Shown: piece after piece, positions 51,394 through 62,283 of the stretch
Position numbering within the stretch: the stretch's first letter is position 1
Layout: the number at the start of each line of letters is the position of its first letter
Source: Nitrospirillum sp034653355
GTDB taxonomy: Bacteria > Pseudomonadota > Alphaproteobacteria > Azospirillales > Azospirillaceae
Direction of reading: 5' to 3'
Assembly: GCF_034653355.1 (NCBI RefSeq)
Contig: NZ_JAYEER010000003.1
Location: 1,426,001 to 1,490,000 of the forward strand
Length of the DNA stretch: 64,000 bases
Translations under genes and position numbers: made by a program
Notes under the pieces: generated by a model
Databases searched by the model: none
What the model was told of the DNA's origin: nothing
Seen by the model: the letters and a program-made list of their open reading frames with translations, nothing else

Positions 51394-51983
51394 TCCGTCC
51401 ACGTAAAGCCGTGATTGATCGTCAACACATGAATTCTAATTTTTGGGCGACGCACCGGCGGCGCGCCTGGGTTGTGACATCGCTTGCGTGTCGGGAGGCC
51501 AGGCCGGTCTCCACGCAAGGCACGTCGTCCCGCCGCGCCGTGTGAGGTTTCGCACTGCAAAAGAACTAGACCTCCGCCGCGTCATTTATCGAGTTCATTA
51601 TGCAGGGGGGATTGGACAATTGGTCCAAGGGCGCGCATCCGGCTGGTCCGCGTACGCGCGGGCGCGTCGATCCATAGATCGCACTAATGCGCTGACTTGG
51701 TTGCGTTATTCCAGGTGCGTCCGGCGAATTGTCCGGCTGGGCACAAGTTTGCCGTCCTGTGACATGCGTATGGCGTAGGCCAGCCGTGCCCCGGGTTCAA
51801 CCGCCGTTCATGGTTAAAGTGGCGGATCGGCGTCCGTTCCATTCGAAACGGTCTTCCGATTCGGAATTTATCAGCACCACCAACGGTTTATGGTTACCGG
51901 CGGGTTAAGTGCCGGCGCCGAGGTTGTGATCGCAATTGCTGCGTGCGCGAAGCGGGAAAATATCTCGCTTCACGGCGATGACC
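51394..51983. other. Regulatory non-coding region upstream of cyoA
   Basis: No gene is visible in these 590 bp between the GntR-type gene's end and cyoA. Notable elements are an inverted repeat CTTGCGTG/CACGCAAG (51483-51490, 51512-51519) and TTGGAC-AATTG-GTCCAA (51612-51628), which resembles FadR-type GntR sites. There is also GTTC-AACCGCC-GTTC (51795-51809), which matches the LexA pattern but has no gene beside it. The stretch is long enough for activator binding to cyo. Confidence 0.45.
51612..51628. promoter_or_regulatory. Inverted repeat resembling a GntR/FadR-type site
   Basis: TTGGAC-AATTG-GTCCAA is a perfect 6-bp-arm palindrome about 220 bp upstream of cyoA. The TTGG...CCAA arms resemble sites of FadR-group regulators. 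The GntR protein encoded at 51984-52751 is one candidate to bind it; that is inference. Confidence 0.4.
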
Positions 51984-52751
51984 TCACCGTCGCGGCGGGG
52001 GTACCGCGGGCAGGGCGGCGGTGGAGTCCAAGGCCTCGTCCAGGTCCAGCCCGGCGGTATCGTAACCGCGGCGGAAATCCACCATGTGCTTGCGCATCCA
52101 TTCCCGCGCCACCGCCGCATCGCCGTCGGCCAGGGCCTCGACGATGCGGCGGTGGGCGTCCACCAGGCGGCGGGGGCCGACCTGCGCCGTCTTGGGGTGC
52201 CGGAACAGCCGTTCCAGAGCCGGGTAGAACAGCTGGGTCACCGGCTCGCGCGCCAGCAGCAGGGCGCGGTTGCCCGCCGCCTCCGCCACCAGGATATGGA
52301 AGGCGACGTCCAGCGGGATGATGGAAGCGCCGGCGGCTATGGCCTCCTCCGTCGCCACCACATTGGCGCGCAGCTGCGCCAGGCGGCTGGCGTCGAGGCG
52401 GCCGGCGGCGTGGGCGGCGGCGCTGGGCTCCAGATCCATCGATACCTCCCACAACTCGCGGAAGGTGACGCGCTGCATCACCATGGCGCGGGACAGGCGG
52501 GGCGCCAGGTCGCCGTAGTGGGGTTCGGCGACATAAAGGCGCCGCCCGGCCTCCCGCCGCACCAGGCCGCTCTGCTCCAGGATGCGGATGCCCTCGCGCA
52601 CGGTGTGGCGGGTGACGCCGAACTGGTCGGCCAGTTCCGTCTCCGTCGGCAGGATATCCCCGGCGTTCAACCTGCCGGCCAGGATCTCCCGCTCTATGGT
52701 GTCGCTGACCACCTTATAGGTGGGCAGGATGGCCAGCCGTGCGAACGCCAT
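51984..52751 (-). CDS. GntR-family regulator, FadR (FCD) subgroup
   Basis: A 255-residue regulator. The winged helix (residues 10-75) reads VVSDTIEREILAGRLNAGDI, ETELADQFGVTRHTVREGIR and LEQSGLVRREAGRRLYV. The all-helical FCD effector domain follows (LWEVSMDLEPSAAAHAAGRL, IIPLDVAFHILVAEAAGN, DAHRRIVEALADGD), with the metal-binding Asp and His positions present. The ATG at 52751 gives a normal N-terminus. It is divergent from the beta-oxidation-type operon that starts at 53047, so it probably represses that operon in response to an acyl or organic acid. Confidence 0.9.
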   Translation of the reverse strand: MAFARLAILPTYKVVSDTIEREILAGRLNAGDILPTETELADQFGVTRHTVREGIRILEQSGLVRREAGRRLYVAEPHYGDLAPRLSRAMVMQRVTFRELWEVSMDLEPSAAAHAAGRLDASRLAQLRANVVATEEAIAAGASIIPLDVAFHILVAEAAGNRALLLAREPVTQLFYPALERLFRHPKTAQVGPRRLVDAHRRIVEALADGDAAVAREWMRKHMVDFRRGYDTAGLDLDEALDSTAALPAVPPPRR

Positions 52752-52918
52752 GCGCCCAATGCCCCTTTGCCCGCTGTGCCGGATTGGCCCGACACTGGTC
52801 CCGTGCGGATGATGAAACCCCAGGCGGCAGTCCACTGCGGCCCGTCCTTGTGAAAGCCCCTCTAGCACAAGCCGCCGCGTGCCGGAATTGGGCTTGTGTT
52901 TTCAGGTTGATATTTCAA

Positions 52919-52948
52919 TTGTCCAACAAACGAACAATGGCATACAGT
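52919..52948 (+). promoter_or_regulatory. Promoter with overlapping GntR-type palindrome
   Basis: TTGTCC (52919-52924) and TACAGT (52943-52948), 18 bp apart, form a weak sigma70-type promoter ahead of the operon at 53047. The -35 overlaps the palindrome TTGT-CCA-ACAA (52919-52929), which has the TTGT-N3-ACAA form seen for FadR-subgroup regulators. Confidence 0.45.
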
Positions 52949-53046
52949 GCCCCCGCGCGGCAACCACCCCGTAGGGGCCGGGCCGCAGAGAATATCGGTC
53001 CCGGCAACGCATCCGGGATGCCGAACGACAGGAGGAAACGCCCATC

Positions 53047-53850
53047 ATGTCTTCGCTTGCCCCCACCAAGACTGATGCCCTGCATCGCCTGTTCGACCTG
53101 TCCGGCCAGGTGGCCCTGATCACCGGCGGGTCGCGCGGCCTGGGCCTGCAGATCGCGGAGGCGCTGGGCGAGTTCGGCGTCCATCCCGTGCTGGTGGCAC
53201 GCAAGACGGAAGAGCTGGAGGCCGCCGTGGCCCACCTGGCGGCCCAGGGCATCGCCGCGACGGCCATTCCCGCCGACCTCAGCCGGCAGGAGGCCATGGC
53301 CCCGCTGGTGGAGAAGGTGATGGCGGACCTGGGCCGCATCGACGTGCTGGTGAACAACGCCGGCACCACCTGGGGGGCGCCGGCGCAGGACCACACGCCG
53401 GAACAGTGGGCCAAGGTGGTGGACCTGAACCTGAACGCCGTCTTCTTCCTGACCCAGGCCGTGGCGCGGGCCGCCATGCTGCCCTTGAAGCGGGGGCGCA
53501 TCGTCAACGTCGCCTCCATCGCCGGACTGCAAGGTCACCACCCGCGTATGATAGGCACCGTCGCCTATGGCACCACCAAGGGCGCCCTGGTCAACATGAC
53601 CCGCGTGCTGGCGGCGGAGTGGGGTCCCTATGGCATCACGGTCAACGCCCTGGCGCCGGGCTTCTTCCCGTCCAAGATGACGCGCGGCACCCTGGCCAAG
53701 CATGAGGCCGACCTGGTGGCGGGCACCCCCCTGGGCAAGCTGGGCAACGACCAGGACTTGAAGGGGGCCGCCCTGCTGCTGGCTTCTTCCGCTGGTGGCC
53801 ACATCACCGGCCAGATCCTGGCCGTGGATGGCGGCGTCAGCGTCATCTGA
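53047..53850 (+). CDS. SDR oxidoreductase of the acyl-CoA operon
   Basis: A 267-residue classical SDR with VALITGGSRGLGLQIAEALG, the NNAG in VLVNNAGTTWG, the catalytic Ser in NVASIAGLQGHH and Tyr-x3-Lys in AYGTTKGAL. The C-terminus GQILAVDGGVSVI is typical of 3-ketoacyl or gluconate-type reductases. The ATG has AGGAGG upstream. It heads an operon with an acyl-CoA dehydrogenase, a thiolase and a bifunctional hydratase/dehydrogenase, so it may act on a hydroxyacyl or cyclic intermediate. Confidence 0.88.
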   Translation: MSSLAPTKTDALHRLFDLSGQVALITGGSRGLGLQIAEALGEFGVHPVLVARKTEELEAAVAHLAAQGIAATAIPADLSRQEAMAPLVEKVMADLGRIDVLVNNAGTTWGAPAQDHTPEQWAKVVDLNLNAVFFLTQAVARAAMLPLKRGRIVNVASIAGLQGHHPRMIGTVAYGTTKGALVNMTRVLAAEWGPYGITVNALAPGFFPSKMTRGTLAKHEADLVAGTPLGKLGNDQDLKGAALLLASSAGGHITGQILAVDGGVSVI

Positions 53851-53875
53851 GCCCGGCTGGAGAGGACCCGCCCCC

Positions 53876-55708
53876 ATGACCACGCCCCCGGTGCGCGCCC
53901 GCGACCTCGGCTTTCTGCTGCATGACTGGCTGGACCTGGAGGCCCTGCTGGCCTACCCGCATTTCCAGGATCACAGCGTGGAAACCGTGGACGCCATGCT
54001 GGATATCGCCGGCCGGGTGGCGGCGGACACCTTCCTGACCCACTACAAGGCGGCCGACAGCCACGAGCCCCATCTGGTGGAGGGGCAGGTGCGCATCCTG
54101 CCCGCCATCCACCAGGCGCTGGCCGCCTTCGCGGAGGTCGGCATGTTCGCCGCCCCCTTCGATGCCGAGGTCGGCGGCCTGCAATTGCCGCAACTGGCCT
54201 ACAGCGCCGCCATGGCCCAGTTCATGGCGGCCAACGTGGCGACGTCGGCCTATCCCATGTTGACCACCGGCAACGCCAAGCTGCTGGTGCGCTACGCCAA
54301 CGAGGCGCTGGTCAAGGCCTGCGCCCTGCCGGAGATTGAGGGCCGCTACTTCGGCACCATGTGCCTGTCCGAACCGCAGGCCGGGTCGTCGCTGGCCGAC
54401 ATCGCCACCCGCGCCGTGCCGGACGGCGATGACGGGCTGGGCGCCCGCTACCGCCTGTTCGGCAACAAGATGTGGATCTCCGGCGGCGACCAGGACGCCA
54501 GCGAGAACATCATCCACCTGGTGCTGGCCAAGGTGCCGGGCCCGGACGGCAAGCTGATCCCCGGCACCCAGGGCATCAGCCTGTTCGTCGTGCCCAAGGT
54601 GCTGGTGGAGGGTTCCGAATACGCCGGCCAGCGCAACGACGTGGTGGTGGCCGGCCTGAACCATAAGATGGGCTATCGCGGCACCGCCAACTGCCTGCTG
54701 AACTTTGGTGAAGGCGCGCACCACCGCCCGGGCGGCGGCGCCGGGGCCGTGGGCTATCGCGTGGGCGGGGTGGGGCAGGGCCTGCCCATCATGTTCCAGA
54801 TGATGAACAGCGCCCGCATCTCCGTCGGCCTGGGCGCCGCCATGCTGGGCTATCGCGGCTACCGCCTGGCGGTGGACTACGCTCGCGACCGTAAGCAGGG
54901 CAGGCCACTGGCGGCAAGAGGGGGAGAGCCCATCGCCATCATCGACCACCCCGACGTGCGCCGCCTGCTGCTGGCGCAGAAGGCCTATGCCGAGGGCGCG
55001 CTGGCCCTGGTGCTGTACTGCGCCAGGCTGGTGGATGAGGAACTGCACGGGCCGGATGAGGGTCGAAGGGAGGCGGCGAGCCTGCTGGGCCTGCTGACCC
55101 CGGTGGCCAAGACCTGGCCATCGGAATGGGGCTTGGCCGCCAACGATCTGGCCATCCAGGTGCACGGCGGCTATGGCTACACCCGCGATTTCGATGTGGA
55201 GCAGCTGTACCGCGACAACCGCCTCAACCCCATCCATGAGGGCACCACCGGTGTGCAGGGCCTTGACCTGATGGGGCGCAAGACCCTGAAGGACGACGGC
55301 GCCTCCCTGGCCATCCTGCGCCACCGGGTGACAGCGACGGTGGAGCGGGCGCGGCACCTGCCGGCCCTGGCCGACTTCGCCCATGTGCTGGACGTCACCT
55401 GGGCCCGCATCGGCGCCCTGGTGGGTCACCTGAAGGCCGCCGGCGACGATGTCGCCAGCCTGGCCCAGGCGACCTCCTTCCTGTCGGCCTTCGGCCATGC
55501 CGTGGTGGCCTGGCAGTGGCTGGACCAGGCGGTGGTGGCCGGCAGCCTGGCCGCCACCGATGACCCGGACGAGACGGCCTTCCGCGCCGGCAAGTTGGCC
55601 GCCTGCCGCTTCTTCTTCGAGACCGAGGTGCCGCGCGTCGATGTCTGGCTGGGCGTTGTCGGCCGGCGCAGCGACCTGACCCAGACCTTCGATCCCGCCG
55701 GCTTCTGA
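53876..55708 (+). CDS. Acyl-CoA dehydrogenase
   Basis: A 610-residue acyl-CoA dehydrogenase of the larger DmdC-like group. After the N-terminal helical domain come FGTMCLSEPQAGSSLADIAT and NKMWISGGDQDASENIIHLV for FAD and substrate binding, then the helical C-domain. The catalytic Glu is in RLNPIHEGTTGVQGLDLMGR. A Gly-rich stretch GAHHRPGGGAGAVGY in the loop near residue 280 looks like an insertion relative to most members. The ATG at 53876 has AGAGGA upstream. It oxidises an acyl-CoA to the enoyl-CoA, passing electrons to ETF. Chain length is unknown. Confidence 0.93.
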   Translation: MTTPPVRARDLGFLLHDWLDLEALLAYPHFQDHSVETVDAMLDIAGRVAADTFLTHYKAADSHEPHLVEGQVRILPAIHQALAAFAEVGMFAAPFDAEVGGLQLPQLAYSAAMAQFMAANVATSAYPMLTTGNAKLLVRYANEALVKACALPEIEGRYFGTMCLSEPQAGSSLADIATRAVPDGDDGLGARYRLFGNKMWISGGDQDASENIIHLVLAKVPGPDGKLIPGTQGISLFVVPKVLVEGSEYAGQRNDVVVAGLNHKMGYRGTANCLLNFGEGAHHRPGGGAGAVGYRVGGVGQGLPIMFQMMNSARISVGLGAAMLGYRGYRLAVDYARDRKQGRPLAARGGEPIAIIDHPDVRRLLLAQKAYAEGALALVLYCARLVDEELHGPDEGRREAASLLGLLTPVAKTWPSEWGLAANDLAIQVHGGYGYTRDFDVEQLYRDNRLNPIHEGTTGVQGLDLMGRKTLKDDGASLAILRHRVTATVERARHLPALADFAHVLDVTWARIGALVGHLKAAGDDVASLAQATSFLSAFGHAVVAWQWLDQAVVAGSLAATDDPDETAFRAGKLAACRFFFETEVPRVDVWLGVVGRRSDLTQTFDPAGF

Positions 55709-55735
55709 CACCGGCCCAGATAGGGGAAAATTACC

Positions 55736-56929
55736 ATGACCGAGGTGTTCATCGTTTCCGGCGTGCGCACGGCCATCGGCGATTTCGGTGGCGCGCTGAA
55801 GGACATCGCCCCCGGCGAACTGGCGGCCAAGGTGGCCCGCGCCGCGCTGGACCGCGCCGGCGTCGCCAACGACGCCGTGGGCCATGTCGTCTTCGGCCAG
55901 GTCATCCCGACGGAGCCGCGCGACGCCTACCTCGCCCGTGTGGCCGGCATCGGCGCCGGGCTGCCGGTGGAGGTGCCGGCCCTGACCGTGAACCGCCTCT
56001 GTGGCTCCGGCCTGCAGGCGGTGGTGTCGGCGGCGCAAAGCATCCTGCTGGGCGACTGCGACGTGGCGGTGGCCGGTGGCGCGGAGAACATGAGCCGCGC
56101 GCCCTACTTGCTGCCCGATGCCCGCTGGGGCAGCAAGATGGGCGACGCCCGGGTGGTCGATGCCCTTAACGGCACCCTGTCCGATCCCTTCGACCGCACC
56201 CTCATGGGGGTGACGGCGGAGAACGTGGCCCAGCGCTACGGCATCAGCCGTGACGATCAGGACGCCCTGGCCCTGGAAAGCCACCGCCGCGCCGCCCGCG
56301 CCCAGGCCGAGGGCCGTTTCGCCGAGCAGATCCTGCCCGTGGAGGTGACGGTGAAGCGCCAATTGGTGCAGTTCGCCACCGACGAGCATGTGCGCCCCGA
56401 CCTGGCGCCGGGGGATCTGGCCAAGCTGCGCACCGTGTTCCAGAAGGACGGCACGGTCACCGCTGGCAACGCCTCGGGCATCAACGATGGTGCGGCCGCC
56501 CTGGTGCTGGCGTCGGGCGAGGCGGTGACACGCCTGGGTCTCACGCCGCTGGCCCGGCTGGTGGGCTATGCCCACGCCGGCGTGGAACCCGCCTACATGG
56601 GGATCGGCCCGATCCCGGCCACGCGCAAGCTGCTGGCCCGCACCGGCCTGTCGGTGCAGGACCTGACCGTCATCGAATCCAATGAGGCCTTCGCGGCGCA
56701 AGCCTGCGCCGTGGCGCGGGAACTGGACTTCGACCCCGACCGGGTGAACCCTAACGGCAGCGGTATTTCCCTGGGCCATCCCGTGGGCGCCACCGGCGCC
56801 ATCAACACGGTGAAGGCGGTCTATGAGCTGCGCCGCCGGGCCCAGGAAAGTGGCAAGGGCGGCCGCGCGCTGGTCACCATGTGCATCGGTGGCGGTCAGG
56901 GCATCGCCGCCTTGATCGAGTCCGTCTGA
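55736..56929 (+). CDS. Acetyl-CoA acetyltransferase (thiolase)
   Basis: A 397-residue thiolase. The acyl-accepting Cys89 lies in NRLCGSGLQAVV, the general base His348 in GHPVGATG and Cys383 in CIGGGQG, all in family positions. It cleaves 3-ketoacyl-CoA to acetyl-CoA or joins two acetyl-CoA. The ATG has AGGGGA upstream, 27 bp after the dehydrogenase. The operon setting favours the degradative direction, although PhaA-like use in polyhydroxybutyrate synthesis cannot be excluded. Confidence 0.94.
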   Translation: MTEVFIVSGVRTAIGDFGGALKDIAPGELAAKVARAALDRAGVANDAVGHVVFGQVIPTEPRDAYLARVAGIGAGLPVEVPALTVNRLCGSGLQAVVSAAQSILLGDCDVAVAGGAENMSRAPYLLPDARWGSKMGDARVVDALNGTLSDPFDRTLMGVTAENVAQRYGISRDDQDALALESHRRAARAQAEGRFAEQILPVEVTVKRQLVQFATDEHVRPDLAPGDLAKLRTVFQKDGTVTAGNASGINDGAAALVLASGEAVTRLGLTPLARLVGYAHAGVEPAYMGIGPIPATRKLLARTGLSVQDLTVIESNEAFAAQACAVARELDFDPDRVNPNGSGISLGHPVGATGAINTVKAVYELRRRAQESGKGGRALVTMCIGGGQGIAALIESV

Positions 56930-56960
56930 GCCTACCCTCACCAAGAAGGAGAGCCGCGCC

Positions 56961-59057
<2,097 letters not shown>

Positions 59058-59064
59058 GCGAGGG

Positions 59065-59247
59065 TTAAGAGGGCGTGCCGGGCAGCCCGTCGTCGACGGG
59101 CGCTCCGTCCTCGGCTTCATCCTGGACCAGGTGCCGGTCCAGGGTCTGCTTCAGGGCCAGCAGCATGGACCAGCCCAGCTGGCCCTGGGACAGGTTGTAG
59201 GCGCTCATTATTCCGGACAGGCTGCCCAATATTACAGTGCTTTCCAT
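59065..59247 (-). CDS. Small hypothetical protein (60 aa)
   Basis: A 60-residue frame starting at the ATG 59247, with an AGG eleven bases upstream, or with a GTG four codons earlier. It has a helix with mixed polarity (MSAYNLSQGQLGWSMLLALK) and an acidic C-terminus (VQDEAEDGAPVDDGLPGT). It is convergent with and 7 bp from the fad-type operon. No family is recognised; its reality rests on codon composition and the ribosome site. Confidence 0.4.
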   Translation of the reverse strand: MESTVILGSLSGIMSAYNLSQGQLGWSMLLALKQTLDRHLVQDEAEDGAPVDDGLPGTPS

Positions 59248-59588
59248 GGTGCCGGGCACCTCGCGTTGATCAGGTCTTGGACCGGTTCTCGCTGGGTGAT
59301 ACGGCGGGAAAAGGGCGACCCGTCGGCGCTTGAAGCCTGGCCGCTGCGACAGGCATGGCCTGAGCCATTATAAATTATCTATATATTTCAAATAATTAAT
59401 ATGGTCGGCGGCGTATTGACCGATAGGTCACGCACCTTTCGGGTGCGCGGTTTTGGCGCGGGGCGCGCCGTGGACACGCCGCCGCCGCGCCCCATTTAGG
59501 CTCCAATCCGCCGCGACCGTGGGCGGACCAAAGGACGGACGGGCCCGGTTGGGGGTAACCGCCGCCTGGAAGGAAGGAGCAAACCATC
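59248..59588. other. Non-coding gap with AT-rich patch and a small hairpin
   Basis: These 341 bp hold no convincing gene. An AT-rich patch (about 59368-59400) with repeated TATA-like steps could form a promoter for the gene at 59589. A hairpin CGCACC-TTTCG-GGTGCG at about 59432-59448, followed by CGGTTTTGG, is weakly terminator-like. Confidence 0.35.
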
Positions 59589-60063
59589 ATGAAGCATGTC
59601 AAAGTCCTGGGCGCCGCCCTGGTCCTGATGGCCGCGTCGGCCTGCGCCACCGCACCCGGTCCGGCGCACGCGCAGCCGGCCCACCCCGCTTACCTACACG
59701 CCCTGTCGGATCTGCGCATGGCCCGCGCCCTGCTGGATCGCCCGGCGGAATACAACGTGGTGCGTGACCAGTTCGCCGCCATCGACCATGTGAACGGCGC
59801 CATCGGCGAAATCCGCCACGCCAGTTATGACGATGGCAAGGACCCCAACTGGAACCCGCCCATCGACACCAACATCAACCACCGGGGCCGTCTCAGCAAG
59901 GCGCTGGACCTGATCGCGACCGCCGAGCGCGACTTGCCGGTCCGAGGAAGACAATCCCTACGCCGCGGGTTGGCGCAATGCCGCCTTCCATCATCTGGAA
60001 GAGGCGCGGCACGCGGTGGAGCACGCCATCATGGACAAGCGGATCGACGAGGACCGCTACTGA
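59589..60063 (+). pseudogene. Small exported protein, frameshifted
   Basis: The N-terminal frame encodes MKHVKVLGAALVLMAASACA (a signal with a possible lipobox ASAC) and ALSDLRMARALLDRPAEYNV then HVNGAIGEIRHASYDDGKDP. Near 59934-59940 one base too many switches the frame. In the other frame the same protein continues SEEDNPYAAGWRNAAFHHLE and ARHAVEHAIMDKRIDEDRY, ending at 60063. Joined, it is about 157 residues, a normal size for such a helical periplasmic protein. AGGAAGGAG lies upstream of the ATG. The function is unknown. Confidence 0.65.
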
Positions 60064-60117
60064 TGATGCGGCGTGCGGGCGGCGGCTTCCGCCGCCCGCT
60101 TCGCCCAGGGACAAGTC

Positions 60118-61767
60118 CTAGAAGTTGAACCGGACACCCGTGGTGGGGGAGATGTTGTCGGTGTGCAGGTAACCCGCCGCCAAGCCGCCCGCGACCTCGG
60201 AGTACATGACGCCCAGATAGGCGTCGAAGCGGCGGGCGAAGCGATAATCCGCCACCAGGGAATAGGCATTGAGCGTGCCGGAGCAGGTGGCGACGCTGGC
60301 GTCGGCGCAGCTCTTGGCGCCGAAGCTGTTCTGGCCATAGTGGTAGTAGCCCGCCGACAAATCCACCTTGGGCGTGACGGCGTAGCGGGCGCCGGCCCAG
60401 GTGACCTGGACGATCTTGTCGTGGACGAAGGCGCTGTTGTTCACGAAGGCCAGGGTATACCCACCGATGTCGGTCGAGCCGGCGCGCAAGGGGACGGAAG
60501 GATTGGCGAAGTCGATGTACTCATATCCCGCGAACAGCTTCCATTGCGGGTCCAGCGTGTACGAGCCCATCAGCGCGTACGAGGTGTTGTCGGAAATGGT
60601 GGCCGCCAGGGCGTTGCCGGGGTTGTAGCCCAGCGCCGTCGCCTGCGTCATCTGCGCCGCGGTCAGGCTGCCGGCCGACACCATGTCCTGCTTTTGCGCG
60701 TAGGTGGCATCGAACGACAGGCCGCCGATATCGGCGCCCGCGTCCAGTTGCAGGGCATTGCCATGCATGCCGCCATTGTCCTCGCCGAACTGGTACAGGG
60801 CACCAACCCGCAGGGGGCCGAACTGGTTCGTGTACTTGACGGAGTTGTCGAGGCGGAAATCCTCCGTGCTGCCCCCACCGCCCGTCAGGCCGGAGAAGCC
60901 GATGACGGAAAAGGCGTAGGAGGCCTGCAGCGGATCATAGGCGAAGATGTTGTCGGCCAGGAGTGTGTTCTGGCGGCCGACGGTGACGGTGCCCCACTCC
61001 CGGGAGCTGACCCCCACATAGGCGGCGCGGTTGAAGGCTTGGCCGGCGTGGCTGGAATCGCCGTTCGCCGTTTGCTTGGTCAGCGCCAGGCCATTGTTGG
61101 CGGCCATGGAACGCGGTCCATCGGCCAACTGGCCCGACTGGGGATTGAAGCCCGTCTCGACCTTGAACAGGGCCGACCATCCGTCGGCGAATTCCTCCGA
61201 CCCGCGCAGGCCGACCTTGGATTGGCTGAGCCCGTTGGGGGCCAGTGAGGCGATGCCCTTGTTCCCGTTCTTGCTGACCAGATAGTCCAGCCCCGGCGGA
61301 TAATAGGGGCTGAGCGGCGCGCCGTGGGACTGGTAGGAGAAGCCCATGTCCACGGTCCCGTAAAGGGTGATGCCGTAGAAGGTCAGGCTGCCATCCTTGG
61401 ACAGCGTGGGATGGGCCGCCGCGTCCGCCACCTTCTGGGCAGCCTGGGCCGCCGCCTGTGCGGCCTGCGCCTGCTGCGCCGCCGCCTGGGTGCCGGCGGC
61501 GGTTTGGCCCGCCGTCTGGGTCTGCTGCGCCTCCAGCATGTTCAGCCGGTCTTGCATCGCCTGCATGGCCTTGGCCTGGGCCGCCACCTGGGCCTGGGCC
61601 TCCTGCATCTGCTGGCGCAGCTTGCGCAGCTCGTCGGCGTCACTGGCGCGGGCCGTGGCCGGCGCCAGGGTCAGCAAGCCACAAACGGCGGTCATGGCTA
61701 GGGGCGACATGCGCCTACGAGCGCCCCGGCACGTCGGCGCCAGGGCATGGTTCATCGTCAAGATCAC
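60118..61767 (-). CDS. Outer-membrane porin
   Basis: A 549-residue trimeric-type porin. A signal sequence (ending around APATARA) is followed by a coiled coil rich in Gln and Ala (QQMQEAQAQVAAQAKAMQAM, then AAQQAQAAQAAAQAAQKVAD), then a beta-barrel domain starting FYGITLYGTVDMGFSYQSHG. Barrel features are GLRGSEEFADGWSALFKVET, FNRAAYVGVSSREWGTVTVG and the terminal TGVRFNF with C-terminal Phe. The GTG at 61767 is chosen since GGGAGGG lies six bases upstream; an ATG at 61755 is alternative. Substrate is unknown. The Gln/Ala coiled coil may reach peptidoglycan, as in OprM- or YtfM-like anchors, but that is inference. Confidence 0.9.
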   Translation of the reverse strand: MILTMNHALAPTCRGARRRMSPLAMTAVCGLLTLAPATARASDADELRKLRQQMQEAQAQVAAQAKAMQAMQDRLNMLEAQQTQTAGQTAAGTQAAAQQAQAAQAAAQAAQKVADAAAHPTLSKDGSLTFYGITLYGTVDMGFSYQSHGAPLSPYYPPGLDYLVSKNGNKGIASLAPNGLSQSKVGLRGSEEFADGWSALFKVETGFNPQSGQLADGPRSMAANNGLALTKQTANGDSSHAGQAFNRAAYVGVSSREWGTVTVGRQNTLLADNIFAYDPLQASYAFSVIGFSGLTGGGGSTEDFRLDNSVKYTNQFGPLRVGALYQFGEDNGGMHGNALQLDAGADIGGLSFDATYAQKQDMVSAGSLTAAQMTQATALGYNPGNALAATISDNTSYALMGSYTLDPQWKLFAGYEYIDFANPSVPLRAGSTDIGGYTLAFVNNSAFVHDKIVQVTWAGARYAVTPKVDLSAGYYHYGQNSFGAKSCADASVATCSGTLNAYSLVADYRFARRFDAYLGVMYSEVAGGLAAGYLHTDNISPTTGVRFNF

Positions 61768-62283
61768 GAAAGACCCTCCCACAAATATTGGTTTTTCTTT
61801 GCTCGCGGCATGGATGGACCGCGCCCGCCGGCCGAATTCCGGCCGATAGGGTGCATTTCCCAAAGACTAGTTCTTGAGAAATCGATGGCGTTTCCCTATC
61901 GTCTGTCGGGATGTCCTTTTCCATCGCCGTATCAGATCAATATTCATGATCGTCTGATTAGAGGGTCTGATGTTGTTTTAAGAAATTAAATATGCTTTCA
62001 GGAGTTTAAATTTATTTTTAATACACAATAAGTCGCTGAACTCTCCGAATATCGGGCAAAAATTTTTGGTTAACGGACGGTTGCCTAGCGGGCATCCGCA
62101 TTGTCGCCGCCCTTTGCGCGACATGTTTTTCGGTTGTTGGAGTTCCCGGTTGGGCATTCCGGACAGGCACGACGGAGGAGCACGAGGGAACGGTCTTGGT
62201 GGTGCTTCCCCACGCCCGCCAACCGTGACACGATGCGTTGATCCCTCAACTCGAATGGGCCGTCCCCCCAATACCGGCATGCC
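61768..62283. other. Non-coding divergent region with an AT-rich core
   Basis: These 516 bp lie between the divergent porin and AraC-type genes. The core (about 61940-62075) is AT-rich with runs such as TTTAAATTTATTTTTAA, unlike the GC-rich surroundings, and may hold promoters for both genes. I see no gene, tRNA or strong inverted repeat. Confidence 0.4.

Noticed and set aside
48439..51414. A 991-codon open frame antisense to cyoBA
   Set aside because: Same reason: the real genes cyoA and cyoB occupy the other strand with intact motifs.
51423..51480. A RegA-like half-site pattern (GCCGC-N6-GTCGC on the minus strand) upstream of cyoA
   Set aside because: The match is weak and GC-rich spacers produce such patterns often; it is not strong enough to call a site.
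51795..51809. A second match to the LexA pattern, GTTC-AACCGCC-GTTC
   Set aside because: It lies in the middle of the non-coding region upstream of cyoA with no promoter or gene beside it, and about two such matches are expected by chance in this length.
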